From Clostridium sp. LS (lineage in GTDB: Bacteria > Bacillota > Clostridia > Clostridiales > Clostridiaceae), in contig NZ_AUUU01000066.1 in NCBI RefSeq assembly GCF_002760435.1, positions 1 through 64,000 on the forward strand: a stretch of DNA of 64,000 nucleotides, in the 5' to 3' direction. A program made the translations under genes and the position numbers. This document shows positions 46,622 through 55,140 of this stretch, one piece after another (within the stretch, counting starts at the first letter, position 1; each line of letters starts with the position of its first letter). Below the pieces are notes generated by a model. The model did not search any database, was not told the DNA's origin, and saw nothing but the letters and a program-made list of their open reading frames with translations.

Positions 46622-46963
46622 GTGGAGAATAATGTAAATGAATTATATAAATATATTCAAAAAAAATATTTATGGCAATTCTATTCAAGAAATTGGGATA
46701 GAGAAAACAATATTAATGGTATTTTAGATGCAGCAAAAGAACTACTAATAACAGGAAAGTGTTCTTTAGGTGACAGTTTAACAGATAAACATTATTATAG
46801 TGAAGCTAAAATTGTTGTCAATGATATAAAAAGAGACTTGAAATTTATTGAAGGCTTAAATGAAAAAGGTGTTACAGAATTAATAGACAGAGTTAAGGCG
46901 AAATTAATTGATGTTACCGTTACAAATTCATTAAATGGAGAACTTAATGTTTCGTACTATTAA
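46622..46963 (+). CDS. vnfG: Vanadium nitrogenase delta subunit VnfG
   Basis: A 113-residue delta subunit, found only in V- and Fe-only nitrogenases. YIQKKYLWQFYSRNWDRENN and KLIDVTVTNSLNGELN correspond to WQFFSRTWDREEN and LVDVTITRSTNRELN of Azotobacter VnfG. It binds outside the DK tetramer and helps cofactor insertion. The start is GTG at 46622, correctly spaced from GAGGTG and giving exactly the Azotobacter length; a TTG six codons earlier overlaps the ribosome site. Confidence 0.95.
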   Translation: MENNVNELYKYIQKKYLWQFYSRNWDRENNINGILDAAKELLITGKCSLGDSLTDKHYYSEAKIVVNDIKRDLKFIEGLNEKGVTELIDRVKAKLIDVTVTNSLNGELNVSYY

Positions 46964-47014
46964 CAGTAATATTAATAAACACAAAAGTATTAATTTAGGA
47001 GAAGAGGTGAAAGT

Positions 47015-48400
47015 ATGTCTTGTTCTTTACAGGAAAAAGAAAGAAAAGGAATAATAAATCCTATATTCACTTGTCAACCTGCGGGTGCTCAATTTGTTGG
47101 TATAGGAATTAAAGATTGCATACCACTAGTACATGGTGGACAAGGATGTTGTATGTTCGTAAGACTATTATTTGCACAACATTTTAACGAGAATTTTGAT
47201 ATTGCTTCATCATCAGTTCATGAGAGTACTGCTGTATTTGGAGGACTAGCTCAAGCTGAAGAAGCAGTAATGACTATGATAGGAAGATATCCACATTTAA
47301 GGATTCTCCCAATTATAACAACATGCTCAACTGAAACAATAGGTGATGATATTGACGGACTAGTACTAAAATTAGAAAAGAGAATTAAAAAGGAATTCCC
47401 TGATCGTGAAGTAATATTAGTACCAGTCCATACACCAAGTTATACTGGAAGCCAAATAACTGGTTACGATACTGCTATCAATGATATTGTAACAAAAGTA
47501 GCTAAAGAAGGCAAGAAAAATAATAAAATCAATGTATTTACTGGATGGGTAAACCCAGGTGATGTAAAAGAAGTTAAACATATATTTAATGAAATGCAAA
47601 TAGAAGGTAATTTCTTGATGGATACAGAGAGTTTTGATGCTCCAACTATGCCAGGTAAGGATTCATTTGCATATGGCAGCACTACTGTTGAAGATTTAGA
47701 AGACAGTGCTAATGCAAAAGCTTCAGTAGTTTTATGTAAATATGAAGGTGGTAAAGCAGCTAAAACTTTAGAAACTAAGTTTAAGGTTCCAGCAATAATT
47801 GATAGTATGCCAATAGGAATTAAAAATACAGATAAATTCCTAATGAATTTAACAAAATTGACTGATAGAAAAGTACCAGAATCTTTAGCTATAGAACGTG
47901 GTAAAGCGATTGATGCAATAGCTGACCTTGCTCACATGTTCTTTGCTGATAAAAAAGTTGCTATTTATGGTGATCCGGATTTAGTTTTAGCATTAGCAGA
48001 ATTCTGCTTAGAATGTGAAATGAAACCTGTATTATTACTATTAGGTGATGATAATAAAGGATATTCTAGAGATCCAAGAATTGAAGAATTGAAGAATAAA
48101 GTTGATTTTGATATGCAAATCATTACTAATGCTGATCTTTGGGATTTAGAAAGCAGAATAAAAAATAAAGAAGTAGAAGTAGATTTAATCATGGGACATT
48201 CAAAAGGTAGATATGTTGCTATTGATAATGAAATTCCTATGGTTAGAGTAGGATTCCCTACTTTCGATAGAGCCGGAATATATAGAAATCCAGTTATAGG
48301 ATATAATGGTGCTATATATTTAGCTGAAACTATGGCAAATGCATTATTCTCACATATGGAATATAAGCATGAAAGAGAATGGGTATTAAATGTTTGGTAA
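47015..48400 (+). CDS. vnfK: Vanadium nitrogenase beta subunit VnfK
   Basis: A 461-residue beta subunit. P-cluster Cys in FTCQPAGAQFVGIGIKDC, HGGQGCCMFVRLLFAQHF and TTCSTETIGDDID. AQHFNENFDIASSSVHESTA and FPTFDRAGIYRNPVIGYNGA are VnfK/AnfK-type. Behind GAGAAGAGGTG. A 13-base stem follows the gene, dividing the structural genes from vnfE. Confidence 0.94.
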   Translation: MSCSLQEKERKGIINPIFTCQPAGAQFVGIGIKDCIPLVHGGQGCCMFVRLLFAQHFNENFDIASSSVHESTAVFGGLAQAEEAVMTMIGRYPHLRILPIITTCSTETIGDDIDGLVLKLEKRIKKEFPDREVILVPVHTPSYTGSQITGYDTAINDIVTKVAKEGKKNNKINVFTGWVNPGDVKEVKHIFNEMQIEGNFLMDTESFDAPTMPGKDSFAYGSTTVEDLEDSANAKASVVLCKYEGGKAAKTLETKFKVPAIIDSMPIGIKNTDKFLMNLTKLTDRKVPESLAIERGKAIDAIADLAHMFFADKKVAIYGDPDLVLALAEFCLECEMKPVLLLLGDDNKGYSRDPRIEELKNKVDFDMQIITNADLWDLESRIKNKEVEVDLIMGHSKGRYVAIDNEIPMVRVGFPTFDRAGIYRNPVIGYNGAIYLAETMANALFSHMEYKHEREWVLNVW

Positions 48401-48453
48401 AAAAATATACCTATTATAAAAACTGATAAAATCTCACAATTTTATAATATAGA

Positions 48454-48487
48454 GAATATGTCCTAATTAAGGTATTAGGACATATTC
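48454..48487 (+). other. Strong stem-loop between vnfK and vnfE
   Basis: GAATATGTCCTAAT and ATTAGGACATATTC pair perfectly (14 bases, six-base loop). It is followed by CTTATT, not a T tract. It may be a partial terminator or 3'-end protector that keeps vnfHDGK message above vnfEN. Confidence 0.6.
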
Positions 48488-48536
48488 CTTATTAAAATAA
48501 TTTATTTAAAATTTATATTTAAGGAGGGCGATTGTT

Positions 48537-50072
48537 ATGAGTAAAAAGTCAGATAATGACAGTAGTGTAGTTTTTCAAGGAAGATTAAGTGAACTGTATA
48601 GGTTAGCAAAGGAAGGAAAAATTCCAACAAGTCTTCAAGGTAGTCATACACGTCCTTGTAAATTTTGGACAGCAACCAAAATATTAAGTGGAATAAATAA
48701 TTCTGTTATTATTACACACGGTCCTAGTGGCTGTGCTTATGGAGTTAAAAAAACTTATAAATTAACAAATTCACGAAATAGTGGATCAATATATGAACCT
48801 GTCATAAGTACTAATATGGATGAAAAAAAGGTGGTTTATGGCGGTGATAAAGAATTAGATGGAGCAATCTCAGAAGTAGATGAAAAATATCATCCTGATG
48901 TGATTTTTGTAGCATCAAGTTGTGCTACAGGCATTATAGGAGATAATATAGATGCAATTGTTGAAAAAAAGAGCAAAGAAATAAATGCAGAAATTATGGC
49001 GATACATTGTGAAGGATTTGCAGGGGAATACAGAAGCGGATTTGACTTAGTTTTTGAACAGATGGTAAAGCTTATGGATCCTCCAAGTAAAGAATTAAAA
49101 GAAGAATTAAAACACTCAGTAAATATTGTTGGTGGAAAGATGGGAGCTGAGAGAACTGAGGTTCAGACAGATGTTAAAGAATTAATAAGGCTTGTAACTG
49201 AAATGGGAGCAAAGGTTAATTCTATTATAGCTGGTAACTGTACCTTGGAAGAACTAAAGAGAGCACCAAGTGTAGCAGTAAATTGTGCTTTATGTTTAGA
49301 CATTGGCTATGCTATGGGAAATACCATGCTAAAAGAGTTTAATACACCATTAAATTCTACAATACTACCTTATGGTATCGAAGCTACAAAAAAGTGGCTT
49401 AAGGGTGCGGCAAAATACTTACACATGGAAGCTGAAGCGGAGGCTTTAATAAAGAAAGAATTTGAAGAAATAAAACAAGAATTTGAAGAAGCTAAGGAAA
49501 AGTTAAAAGGAAAAACAGCAATAATAGAAGGACATGATGCTGTAAAATGTTTATCCATTGCACATATGTTAGAAAGAGATTTTGGAATGGATCCAATAAT
49601 ATATAATTTTCACCCTTGGAGCACTGATGCAAGACAAACTAGTATAGATTATTTGTTGGAGACAGGTATGGATCCTAAAATATTAATTACTAAAGGAACC
49701 TTGGCTTTTGGAAAATATGAATCTATGAAACAAACTGAAGAAGAATTAATGAGTTTTATTGGTGATTTAAATCCAGAAACTACAGTTTATTTTGGTTCTT
49801 CCCTAAGTTTTCCTAAGATTCCTGTTGTTGATTTAAATGCTATCTTAAATAGACCTAGATTTGGCTTTAAAGGTGCATTGAAGGTGGCGAAGTGTATTAA
49901 CACAGCACTTCAGTATTCTTTTAGAGAGAGGAGTGCAATGTTTAAAAAAATAGTATTTCCAGAAGAAAGTGTAGGATTAACTTCAAATTCACTTACGTCT
50001 AAACTTGGAAGTGACCTTCCGGATTGTACTATGTATGGAGAAAGGAGAAGAGGAAAATGTATGATGAGTTAA
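48537..50072 (+). CDS. VnfE-like cofactor scaffold subunit (divergent)
   Basis: A 511-residue component-1-type protein in the vnfE position. Three Cys are at P-cluster-like places: HTRPCKFWTATK, ITHGPSGCAYGV and VASSCATGIIGDN. The first lacks the CxxCGA of the NifE in this window, and the sequence is far from NifE otherwise. VVYGGDKELDGAI and CEGFAGEYRSGFD are family-like. A Glu/Lys-rich helix (~310-330) and a long C-terminal tail (~455-511) are extra. It probably builds or holds the V-cofactor precursor with the next gene. It could instead be a distinct nitrogenase-like reductase subunit. Confidence 0.7.
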   Translation: MSKKSDNDSSVVFQGRLSELYRLAKEGKIPTSLQGSHTRPCKFWTATKILSGINNSVIITHGPSGCAYGVKKTYKLTNSRNSGSIYEPVISTNMDEKKVVYGGDKELDGAISEVDEKYHPDVIFVASSCATGIIGDNIDAIVEKKSKEINAEIMAIHCEGFAGEYRSGFDLVFEQMVKLMDPPSKELKEELKHSVNIVGGKMGAERTEVQTDVKELIRLVTEMGAKVNSIIAGNCTLEELKRAPSVAVNCALCLDIGYAMGNTMLKEFNTPLNSTILPYGIEATKKWLKGAAKYLHMEAEAEALIKKEFEEIKQEFEEAKEKLKGKTAIIEGHDAVKCLSIAHMLERDFGMDPIIYNFHPWSTDARQTSIDYLLETGMDPKILITKGTLAFGKYESMKQTEEELMSFIGDLNPETTVYFGSSLSFPKIPVVDLNAILNRPRFGFKGALKVAKCINTALQYSFRERSAMFKKIVFPEESVGLTSNSLTSKLGSDLPDCTMYGERRRGKCMMS

Positions 50073-51400
50073 AGTTTAGCAATTGTAATCATAGTAAAGA
50101 TCCATTAATTGGATGTGCTTTAGAAGGAGTTTCAAGTGTAATAGCTGGAATAAAAGATGTAAGCATTGTAATACATTCTCCTCAAGGGTGTTCATCTACG
50201 GTAGCATCTGCGTTTGATAGTCATGAAGTTGATTTTACCAAGAGAAAGGTAGGATGTACGAGATTATTTGAATCAGATATTATTTTAGGTGCATCAGAAA
50301 AACTTACTAATCTTATAAAGGATGCTGACAATACGTTTAATACAAAGGTAATGTTTGTAGTAGGAACATGTGCAGCAGATATTATTGGTGAAGATATAAA
50401 AGGATTGTGTGATTCGCTTCAAAGTGAAATTAAATCTAAATTAATACCAGTATTTGCAGGTGGTTTTAGAGGAAATGCTTATGATGGGATAGATATAGGT
50501 CTTAAGGAATTATTGAATTTTATTGAAAAAAGTGAAGATAAAATTGCTAATACTGTAAATATAATTGCTCCTCAGGGCAGCATAAATCCAACGTGGTGGG
50601 CAGATTTAAATTGGTTAAAGAGCTCATTGGATTTTTTAGGAATAAGAGTTCAAACCATAATACCATATGATATTTCTTTAGAAGACTTAAAAGATGCTAG
50701 TAAAGCATCTGCAAACATTTTGCTGAGCCAAGATGTAGGGTATAAATTCTGTAAAAAGATGGAGGAAGAATTTAATGTTCCATTAATACTTAATGATATT
50801 CCTCTACCTATTGGTTTAGAAAATACAGCAAGATGGTTAAGGGAATTAGGCAAATATTTTAAAGTTGAAAAAAGAGTAGAGAAGTTAATTAAACAAGGTG
50901 AAGATTCTGTGATTAGCATTCTTAGAAGAAGGGCGCTTATGATTATACCAAGATATCGTAACTGTAAGATAGCAATATCAGCCGATGCAACCATGGGAAT
51001 AGGCCTTGTTAGAATGTTATTTAAGGAATTAGAAATGATTCCTGAATTAATACTTTTAAGATCAAGTAATAGTGAAATGAGTAAAATTCTAGATAAGGAA
51101 TTAAAAGAACTGTGTATTAATCCGAAAGTTGCTTTTGGTGTTGATGGTTATCAGATAAAAGAAGCTTTAAAATCTGTTTATGTAGATTCTATTATAGGTT
51201 CTTCATGGGAGAAATATATAGGAGAAGAAGTTGGAATTAAACTTGCTTTTGATAATTTTTCTCCTACAAACCGAGATGTATATGTTGATAGAGCTTATAT
51301 GGGATACGATGGAATGCTTAATATGTTGGAGATAATAGGGAATGATTGGGAAAGGGCTTATCGATCAAAGGAGATTGATTGGGCAGAAAGTTTTAAGTAA
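50057..51400 (+). CDS. VnfN-like cofactor scaffold subunit (divergent)
   Basis: A 447-residue component-1-type protein overlapping the vnfE-like gene by 16 bases. Cys are at IGCALEGVSSV, IHSPQGCSSTV and VGTCAADIIGED; an additional CNHSKD and VGCTRLFES occur. The SPQGC and CALEGV pattern differs from NifN (CKMCMPMG, HGSQGC) in the fusion protein, and it keeps three cluster-type Cys where canonical NifN often has fewer. The ATG at 50057 follows AAAGGAGAAG. With the upstream gene it would form a VnfEN-like heterotetramer; the exact role is inferred. Confidence 0.7.
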   Translation: MYDELKFSNCNHSKDPLIGCALEGVSSVIAGIKDVSIVIHSPQGCSSTVASAFDSHEVDFTKRKVGCTRLFESDIILGASEKLTNLIKDADNTFNTKVMFVVGTCAADIIGEDIKGLCDSLQSEIKSKLIPVFAGGFRGNAYDGIDIGLKELLNFIEKSEDKIANTVNIIAPQGSINPTWWADLNWLKSSLDFLGIRVQTIIPYDISLEDLKDASKASANILLSQDVGYKFCKKMEEEFNVPLILNDIPLPIGLENTARWLRELGKYFKVEKRVEKLIKQGEDSVISILRRRALMIIPRYRNCKIAISADATMGIGLVRMLFKELEMIPELILLRSSNSEMSKILDKELKELCINPKVAFGVDGYQIKEALKSVYVDSIIGSSWEKYIGEEVGIKLAFDNFSPTNRDVYVDRAYMGYDGMLNMLEIIGNDWERAYRSKEIDWAESFK

Positions 51401-51469
51401 ACCTTAGACTGATAAAATATTGAGGAGTTATTGAGAAATTTAAAGCAACATGACGGAGGATTTATCATA

Positions 51470-51532
51470 ATGGGGCCTATTGCTAGGTTATTGAAATGGC
51501 ATGTATTTATTGCTATAGTAAAAGTATCGTAA
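51470..51532 (+). CDS. Possible 20-residue peptide before regulator 4
   Basis: ATG ten bases after GGAGG encodes MGPIARLLKWHVFIAIVKVS. The DNA around its start (TCATAATGGGGCCTATTGCT) resembles a stretch before nifI1-2 (ATAATAATGGGATATTGCT, ~52632), which encodes only an 11-residue reading. A real peptide or a duplicated regulatory sequence are both possible. Confidence 0.3.
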   Translation: MGPIARLLKWHVFIAIVKVS

Positions 51533-51559
51533 TTACATTAGGAAAGAAGGATGCATTTT

Positions 51560-52531
51560 ATGGAGAATAATACCCCACTAACACCCCAAGAAGTTGCTGA
51601 CATGTTAAAGATATCCAAGAGTACTGTATATGAACTAATTAAGAAAAATTCCATTAATTCATATAAAGTTGGAAAGAAATTACGTATAGATTTAAAGGAT
51701 GTAGAAGAGTATAAAAATAAAACAAAGACTGTATTAAATAATGAGGAAAATAATTTTAAAGAGAGAGATACTGTTCAGTTAATTGGAAGCCTTAATAATT
51801 CGTATACTACTAATTATAATATGGCATCTCAATTTATTATCTGTGGTCAAGACATAATTTTAGACATATTATCACGTCATTTAGAAATGCGTATTAGTGG
51901 TATTCATAATTTAAGATATTATCAGGGAAGTTATAATAGTCTTTACTCACTATATAAAGGTAAAGCTACAATAGCAACAGCACATATGTGGGATAGGAAA
52001 ACTGGATTATATAATACTCCTTTTGTTGAAAAAATGCTTCCAGGTACACCTTGTATTTTAATTAATCTAGCATACATAAATGTAGGATATTATGTTGCAA
52101 AAGGAAATCCTAAAAACATTTTGTCTTGGGATGACTTAGGGAGAAAGGATATTACAATAATAAATAGAGAAAAAGGCAGCGGAACAAGAGTTTTATTAGA
52201 TGAACGAATACAGGAGATGAAAATTCCTTCTAGAAGTATTATAGGCTATGAAAGAGAATGCCTTGCGCATATTGCTGTTGCCAGTGCTATTGCAAGAGGT
52301 GAAGCAGATTTTGGATTAGGTTCAGAAAAAGCATCTTATCAAGTTAAAGATATTGATTTTGTTCCACTTCAAAAAGAACAATATGATTTAATTATTAAAA
52401 AAGAGGATTTAAATTTACCTGGTGTTAATGCTGTTTTAGATATTATTAGATCAGAAGAATTTAAAGCGGAAGTATCTAGTTTGGGTGGATATGATGTTTC
52501 TCGATTAGGGGAAGTAATTGGTGAAACTTAA
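51560..52531 (+). CDS. HTH + periplasmic-binding-like domain regulator 4
   Basis: A 323-residue paralogue. HTH: TPQEVADMLKISKSTVYELI, SYKVGKKLRIDLKDVEEY. Binding domain: QFIICGQDIILDILSRHLE, ATAHMWDRKTGLYN, MLPGTPCILINLAYIN, INREKGSGTRVLLD and ARGEADFGLGSEK. The conserved HLWDG of other copies is HMWDR here. ATG at 51560 is favoured by spacing from GAAGG. Embedded between vnfN-like and nifI genes, it may control the vnf set in response to vanadate or molybdate. Confidence 0.8.
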   Translation: MENNTPLTPQEVADMLKISKSTVYELIKKNSINSYKVGKKLRIDLKDVEEYKNKTKTVLNNEENNFKERDTVQLIGSLNNSYTTNYNMASQFIICGQDIILDILSRHLEMRISGIHNLRYYQGSYNSLYSLYKGKATIATAHMWDRKTGLYNTPFVEKMLPGTPCILINLAYINVGYYVAKGNPKNILSWDDLGRKDITIINREKGSGTRVLLDERIQEMKIPSRSIIGYERECLAHIAVASAIARGEADFGLGSEKASYQVKDIDFVPLQKEQYDLIIKKEDLNLPGVNAVLDIIRSEEFKAEVSSLGGYDVSRLGEVIGET

Positions 52532-52552
52532 TAATATATTAATATAATTAAT

Positions 52553-52593
52553 GACAATGAGGTCTAATTCATTTAATGAATTAGACCTTTTTT
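52553..52593 (+). promoter_or_regulatory. Hexaloop hairpin overlapping terminator, nifI1-2 leader
   Basis: GAC-AATGAG-GTC (52553-52564) shares GGTC with a perfect 13-base terminator stem GGTCTAATTCATT / AATGAATTAGACC, followed by six T. The loop is close to AATGAA of the nifH leader. It separates regulator 4 from the nifI genes. Confidence 0.6.
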
Positions 52594-52686
52594 GTTAAGG
52601 ATACATTAATTTTAGTACCAAGGCAGGTTTCATAATAATGGGATATTGCTTTAGTAATATATTAAAAAGATAGGAGTGGTTAAATT

Positions 52687-53013
52687 ATGTACATGATTCG
52701 ATCAATTATCAGACCGGAAAAGGTAAATGCGGTATTAGCAGCATTATTAGAAGCTGGTTATCCTCAAATTACCAAGATGGATGTATTTGGGAGAGGTAAA
52801 CAAAAGGGAATAAGAGTTGGAAGTGTTGAATATGATGAACTTCCTAAAGAAATGCTTATGATAACTGTAGGAAATGATGCAAAGGATGAAGTAATTAAGA
52901 TTATTATGGATAATGCCAGAACAGGTGATAAAGGAACATTTGGAGATGGAAAGATTTTTGTAACTGAAGTTGAAGAAGTTTATACAGTTAGTAGTGGAAG
53001 ACAAGGCTTGTAA
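52687..53013 (+). CDS. nifI1: PII-like nitrogenase regulator NifI1, vnf copy
   Basis: A 108-residue NifI1 (MYMIRSIIRPEKV, TGDKGTFGDGKIFVTEVEEVYTV), the same length as the nif copy. Its place after vnfEN rather than between vnfH and vnfD is unusual; in methanogen vnf clusters nifI genes usually follow vnfH. It probably controls VnfDGK activity when ammonium appears. Confidence 0.93.
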   Translation: MYMIRSIIRPEKVNAVLAALLEAGYPQITKMDVFGRGKQKGIRVGSVEYDELPKEMLMITVGNDAKDEVIKIIMDNARTGDKGTFGDGKIFVTEVEEVYTVSSGRQGL

Positions 53014-53033
53014 AAGCAAGGAGGAAAATAATT

Positions 53034-53417
53034 ATGAAAGAGATAATGTGTATTATCCGACTAAATAAGGTAAGCCAAACTAAGGAAGCACTTTATGAGG
53101 CTGGATTTCCAGCAGTTACATTTATAAAAGTATTTGGTAGAGGGAAAAAATCACTAGATCAAGCCATAGCTGAGACTTTTATAGAGTCAGGAAAGAAGGT
53201 TCCAGCATCTTATGATGAAAGTGTCTCTGAAAAGGGAAGATTAATTCCTAAGAGATTAATCACATTGATGGTAAGTGATGATAAAGTAAAGACAGTTGTA
53301 GATACTATAATTGCTGTTAATTCTACGGGTTCTCCTGGAGATGGAAAGATATTTGTATTGCCAGTTAAAGAAGCCTATAGAGTAAGAGACAGAGAATCAG
53401 GAACTGAAATATTATAA
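53034..53417 (+). CDS. nifI2: PII-like nitrogenase regulator NifI2, vnf copy
   Basis: A 127-residue NifI2 (MKEIMCIIRLNKVSQTKEAL, ESVSEKGRLIPKR-type T-loop region, TGSPGDGKIFVLPVKEAYRVR), 20 bases after NifI1 behind AAGGAGG. Same length as the nif copy. Confidence 0.93.
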   Translation: MKEIMCIIRLNKVSQTKEALYEAGFPAVTFIKVFGRGKKSLDQAIAETFIESGKKVPASYDESVSEKGRLIPKRLITLMVSDDKVKTVVDTIIAVNSTGSPGDGKIFVLPVKEAYRVRDRESGTEIL

Positions 53418-53506
53418 TAGTGTGTGTGTAAAATAATAAAAAAATAATCTGTATATTAGCAAAATATTAAAATTAAGTATAAACTAAGAAGAAAATGTAT
53501 AGATGG

Positions 53507-53549
53507 TGTAAGTCCCGTAGATATGAAAAGCCTTTCTATAGGACTTACA
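53507..53549 (+). other. Unassigned hairpin before nifB
   Basis: TGTAAGTCC (53507-53515) pairs with GGACTTACA (53541-53549), with inner TAGA/TCTA pairing. No T tract and no hexaloop. It lies 54 bases before the nifB start and could be a regulatory leader or a 3'-end stem for nifI2. Confidence 0.45.
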
Positions 53550-53602
53550 TTCTGATAATAAATGAACGAGAAGTAAATAATATTTAAAGGAGGCGAATTG
53601 TT

Positions 53603-54865
53603 GTGGAGATAATAAACTCAATAGACATAAAAGATAACTTATGTAATATTGAAGAAAAAACTAAAAAACATCCTTGTTTCAGCTGTGATTCTGCACATAA
53701 ATATGCAAGGATCCATTTACCTATTGCACCTAAATGCAATGTTAGCTGTAATTATTGTTTAAGAAAATATGACTGTGCAAATGAAAGCAGACCAGGTGTT
53801 ACTACTGAGGTGCTACAACCTAAGGATGCTTATACAAAATATAAAATTGTTAAAGAGAAAATACCTAATTTAACTGTTGTTGGTATAGCAGGACCTGGAG
53901 ACGCTTTAGCTAATTTTCAAGAGGTAAAAGAAACAATTACCTTAATAAGGGAATATGATCCAGAAGTAACATTTTGTCTTTCAACAAATGGATTAATGCT
54001 TCCGTTTTATTGCGAAGAATTAATAAATCTTGGAGTTACACATGTTACAATAACTATTAATGGCGTAGATCCTAAGATAACAGGTAAAGTTTATAAATAT
54101 ATAGATTACTTAGGTATTCGATATAGTGGTGAATCTGGTGCAGAGATATTATTAAATAATCAGTTATCTGGACTTAAGTATTTAGCTGATAGAGGCGTAG
54201 TATGTAAAGTCAATATAGTTATGTTAAAAGGGATTAATGATAATCATATTGAGGATATAGCAAGGAAAGTTAAAGAACTTGGTGCTACAGTAACTAATAT
54301 AATAAAAATGATACCAGTTAAGGGCAGTGTTTTTGAACAAATTCCATTATCTAGTGATAAAGAAGTAATGGACTTAAGAAAAAAATGTGAAGTACATATA
54401 TCTCAAATGTACCATTGCAAACAATGTAGAGCGGATGCAATTGGAACTTTGGATGAAGATCAGTCATTAAAATTTGCAAATAATATAGAAGAAAAAAAGT
54501 TGAGATTTGCAATAGCATCAAAAACTGGCAAGGTTGTAGATTTACATTTTGGACATGCTACTGAATTTTATATATATGATTATAAAGATAATAATCCAAT
54601 ATTTGTAGAAAAAAGAGACGTAGATCAGTATTGTAATGGTAAAGAAGGCTACGATGATGAAGTAGATAAGTTTAAAAGAACAATGAATGTATTAGAGGAT
54701 TGCAATGGAATTATATCATTAAGAATAGGAAGTAGTCCTACAAATAAATTTAAAAGTAAAGGCATAGAGGTTTTTATGACTTGTGAGGAAGTTGAAGGTG
54801 CTGTTTTAAAAGCTGCAGAATCAATTATAAAAGGAGTAGAAGTTGAAAATATTTTACGAGTTTAA
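53603..54865 (+). CDS. nifB: Nitrogenase cofactor radical SAM enzyme NifB (stand-alone)
   Basis: A 420-residue NifB. CFSCDSAHKYARIHLPIAPK, the radical SAM motif CNVSCNYC, RPGVTTEVLQPKDAY, and GPGDALAN are conserved. The C-terminal ~120 residues form a NifX/NafY-like domain (FAIASKTGKVVDLHFGHATEF). It makes the 8Fe-9S-C core used by both V and Mo cofactors. GTG start at 53603 after AAAGGAGG. It is very similar to the NifB half of the fusion at 22.0 kb, so the organism has two NifB sources. Confidence 0.96.
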   Translation: MEIINSIDIKDNLCNIEEKTKKHPCFSCDSAHKYARIHLPIAPKCNVSCNYCLRKYDCANESRPGVTTEVLQPKDAYTKYKIVKEKIPNLTVVGIAGPGDALANFQEVKETITLIREYDPEVTFCLSTNGLMLPFYCEELINLGVTHVTITINGVDPKITGKVYKYIDYLGIRYSGESGAEILLNNQLSGLKYLADRGVVCKVNIVMLKGINDNHIEDIARKVKELGATVTNIIKMIPVKGSVFEQIPLSSDKEVMDLRKKCEVHISQMYHCKQCRADAIGTLDEDQSLKFANNIEEKKLRFAIASKTGKVVDLHFGHATEFYIYDYKDNNPIFVEKRDVDQYCNGKEGYDDEVDKFKRTMNVLEDCNGIISLRIGSSPTNKFKSKGIEVFMTCEEVEGAVLKAAESIIKGVEVENILRV

Positions 54866-55017
54866 TGAAAAGAAAAGACTTGAAAAAATATATGGTTATT
54901 AAGTTTTTGTAGAAAATTATTTCTAGTGAATATTATATTAAGATATGTCTTTATACAAATGACTGGTTATAATTTATATATTTTTCGTTAATAATATAGT
55001 AATAAGAGATTTAATAA

Positions 55018-55100
55018 GGGCAATGAAGTCTAAGGATATATTTATTCTTAGGCTTTTGTCGGCAAAGGAGCCTATTTGATATATTTAAATAGGCTCCTTT
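55018..55100 (+). promoter_or_regulatory. nifV-omega-2 leader with two hexaloop hairpins
   Basis: P1 is GGGC-AATGAA-GTCT (55018-55031), in a stretch shared with the nifH leader (GCAATGAAGTCTAAG). A middle stem CTAAG/CTTAG follows. P2 is GGC-AAAGGA-GCC (55061-55072), whose 3' arm is within a perfect 14-base stem AAAGGAGCCTATTT / AAATAGGCTCCTTT (55064-55100). The closest sibling of the nifH leader. The terminator T tract is short. Confidence 0.65.
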
Positions 55101-55140
55101 ATGCTGTTATATTAAAAAATAAAAGGATGTGTTTGGAATT

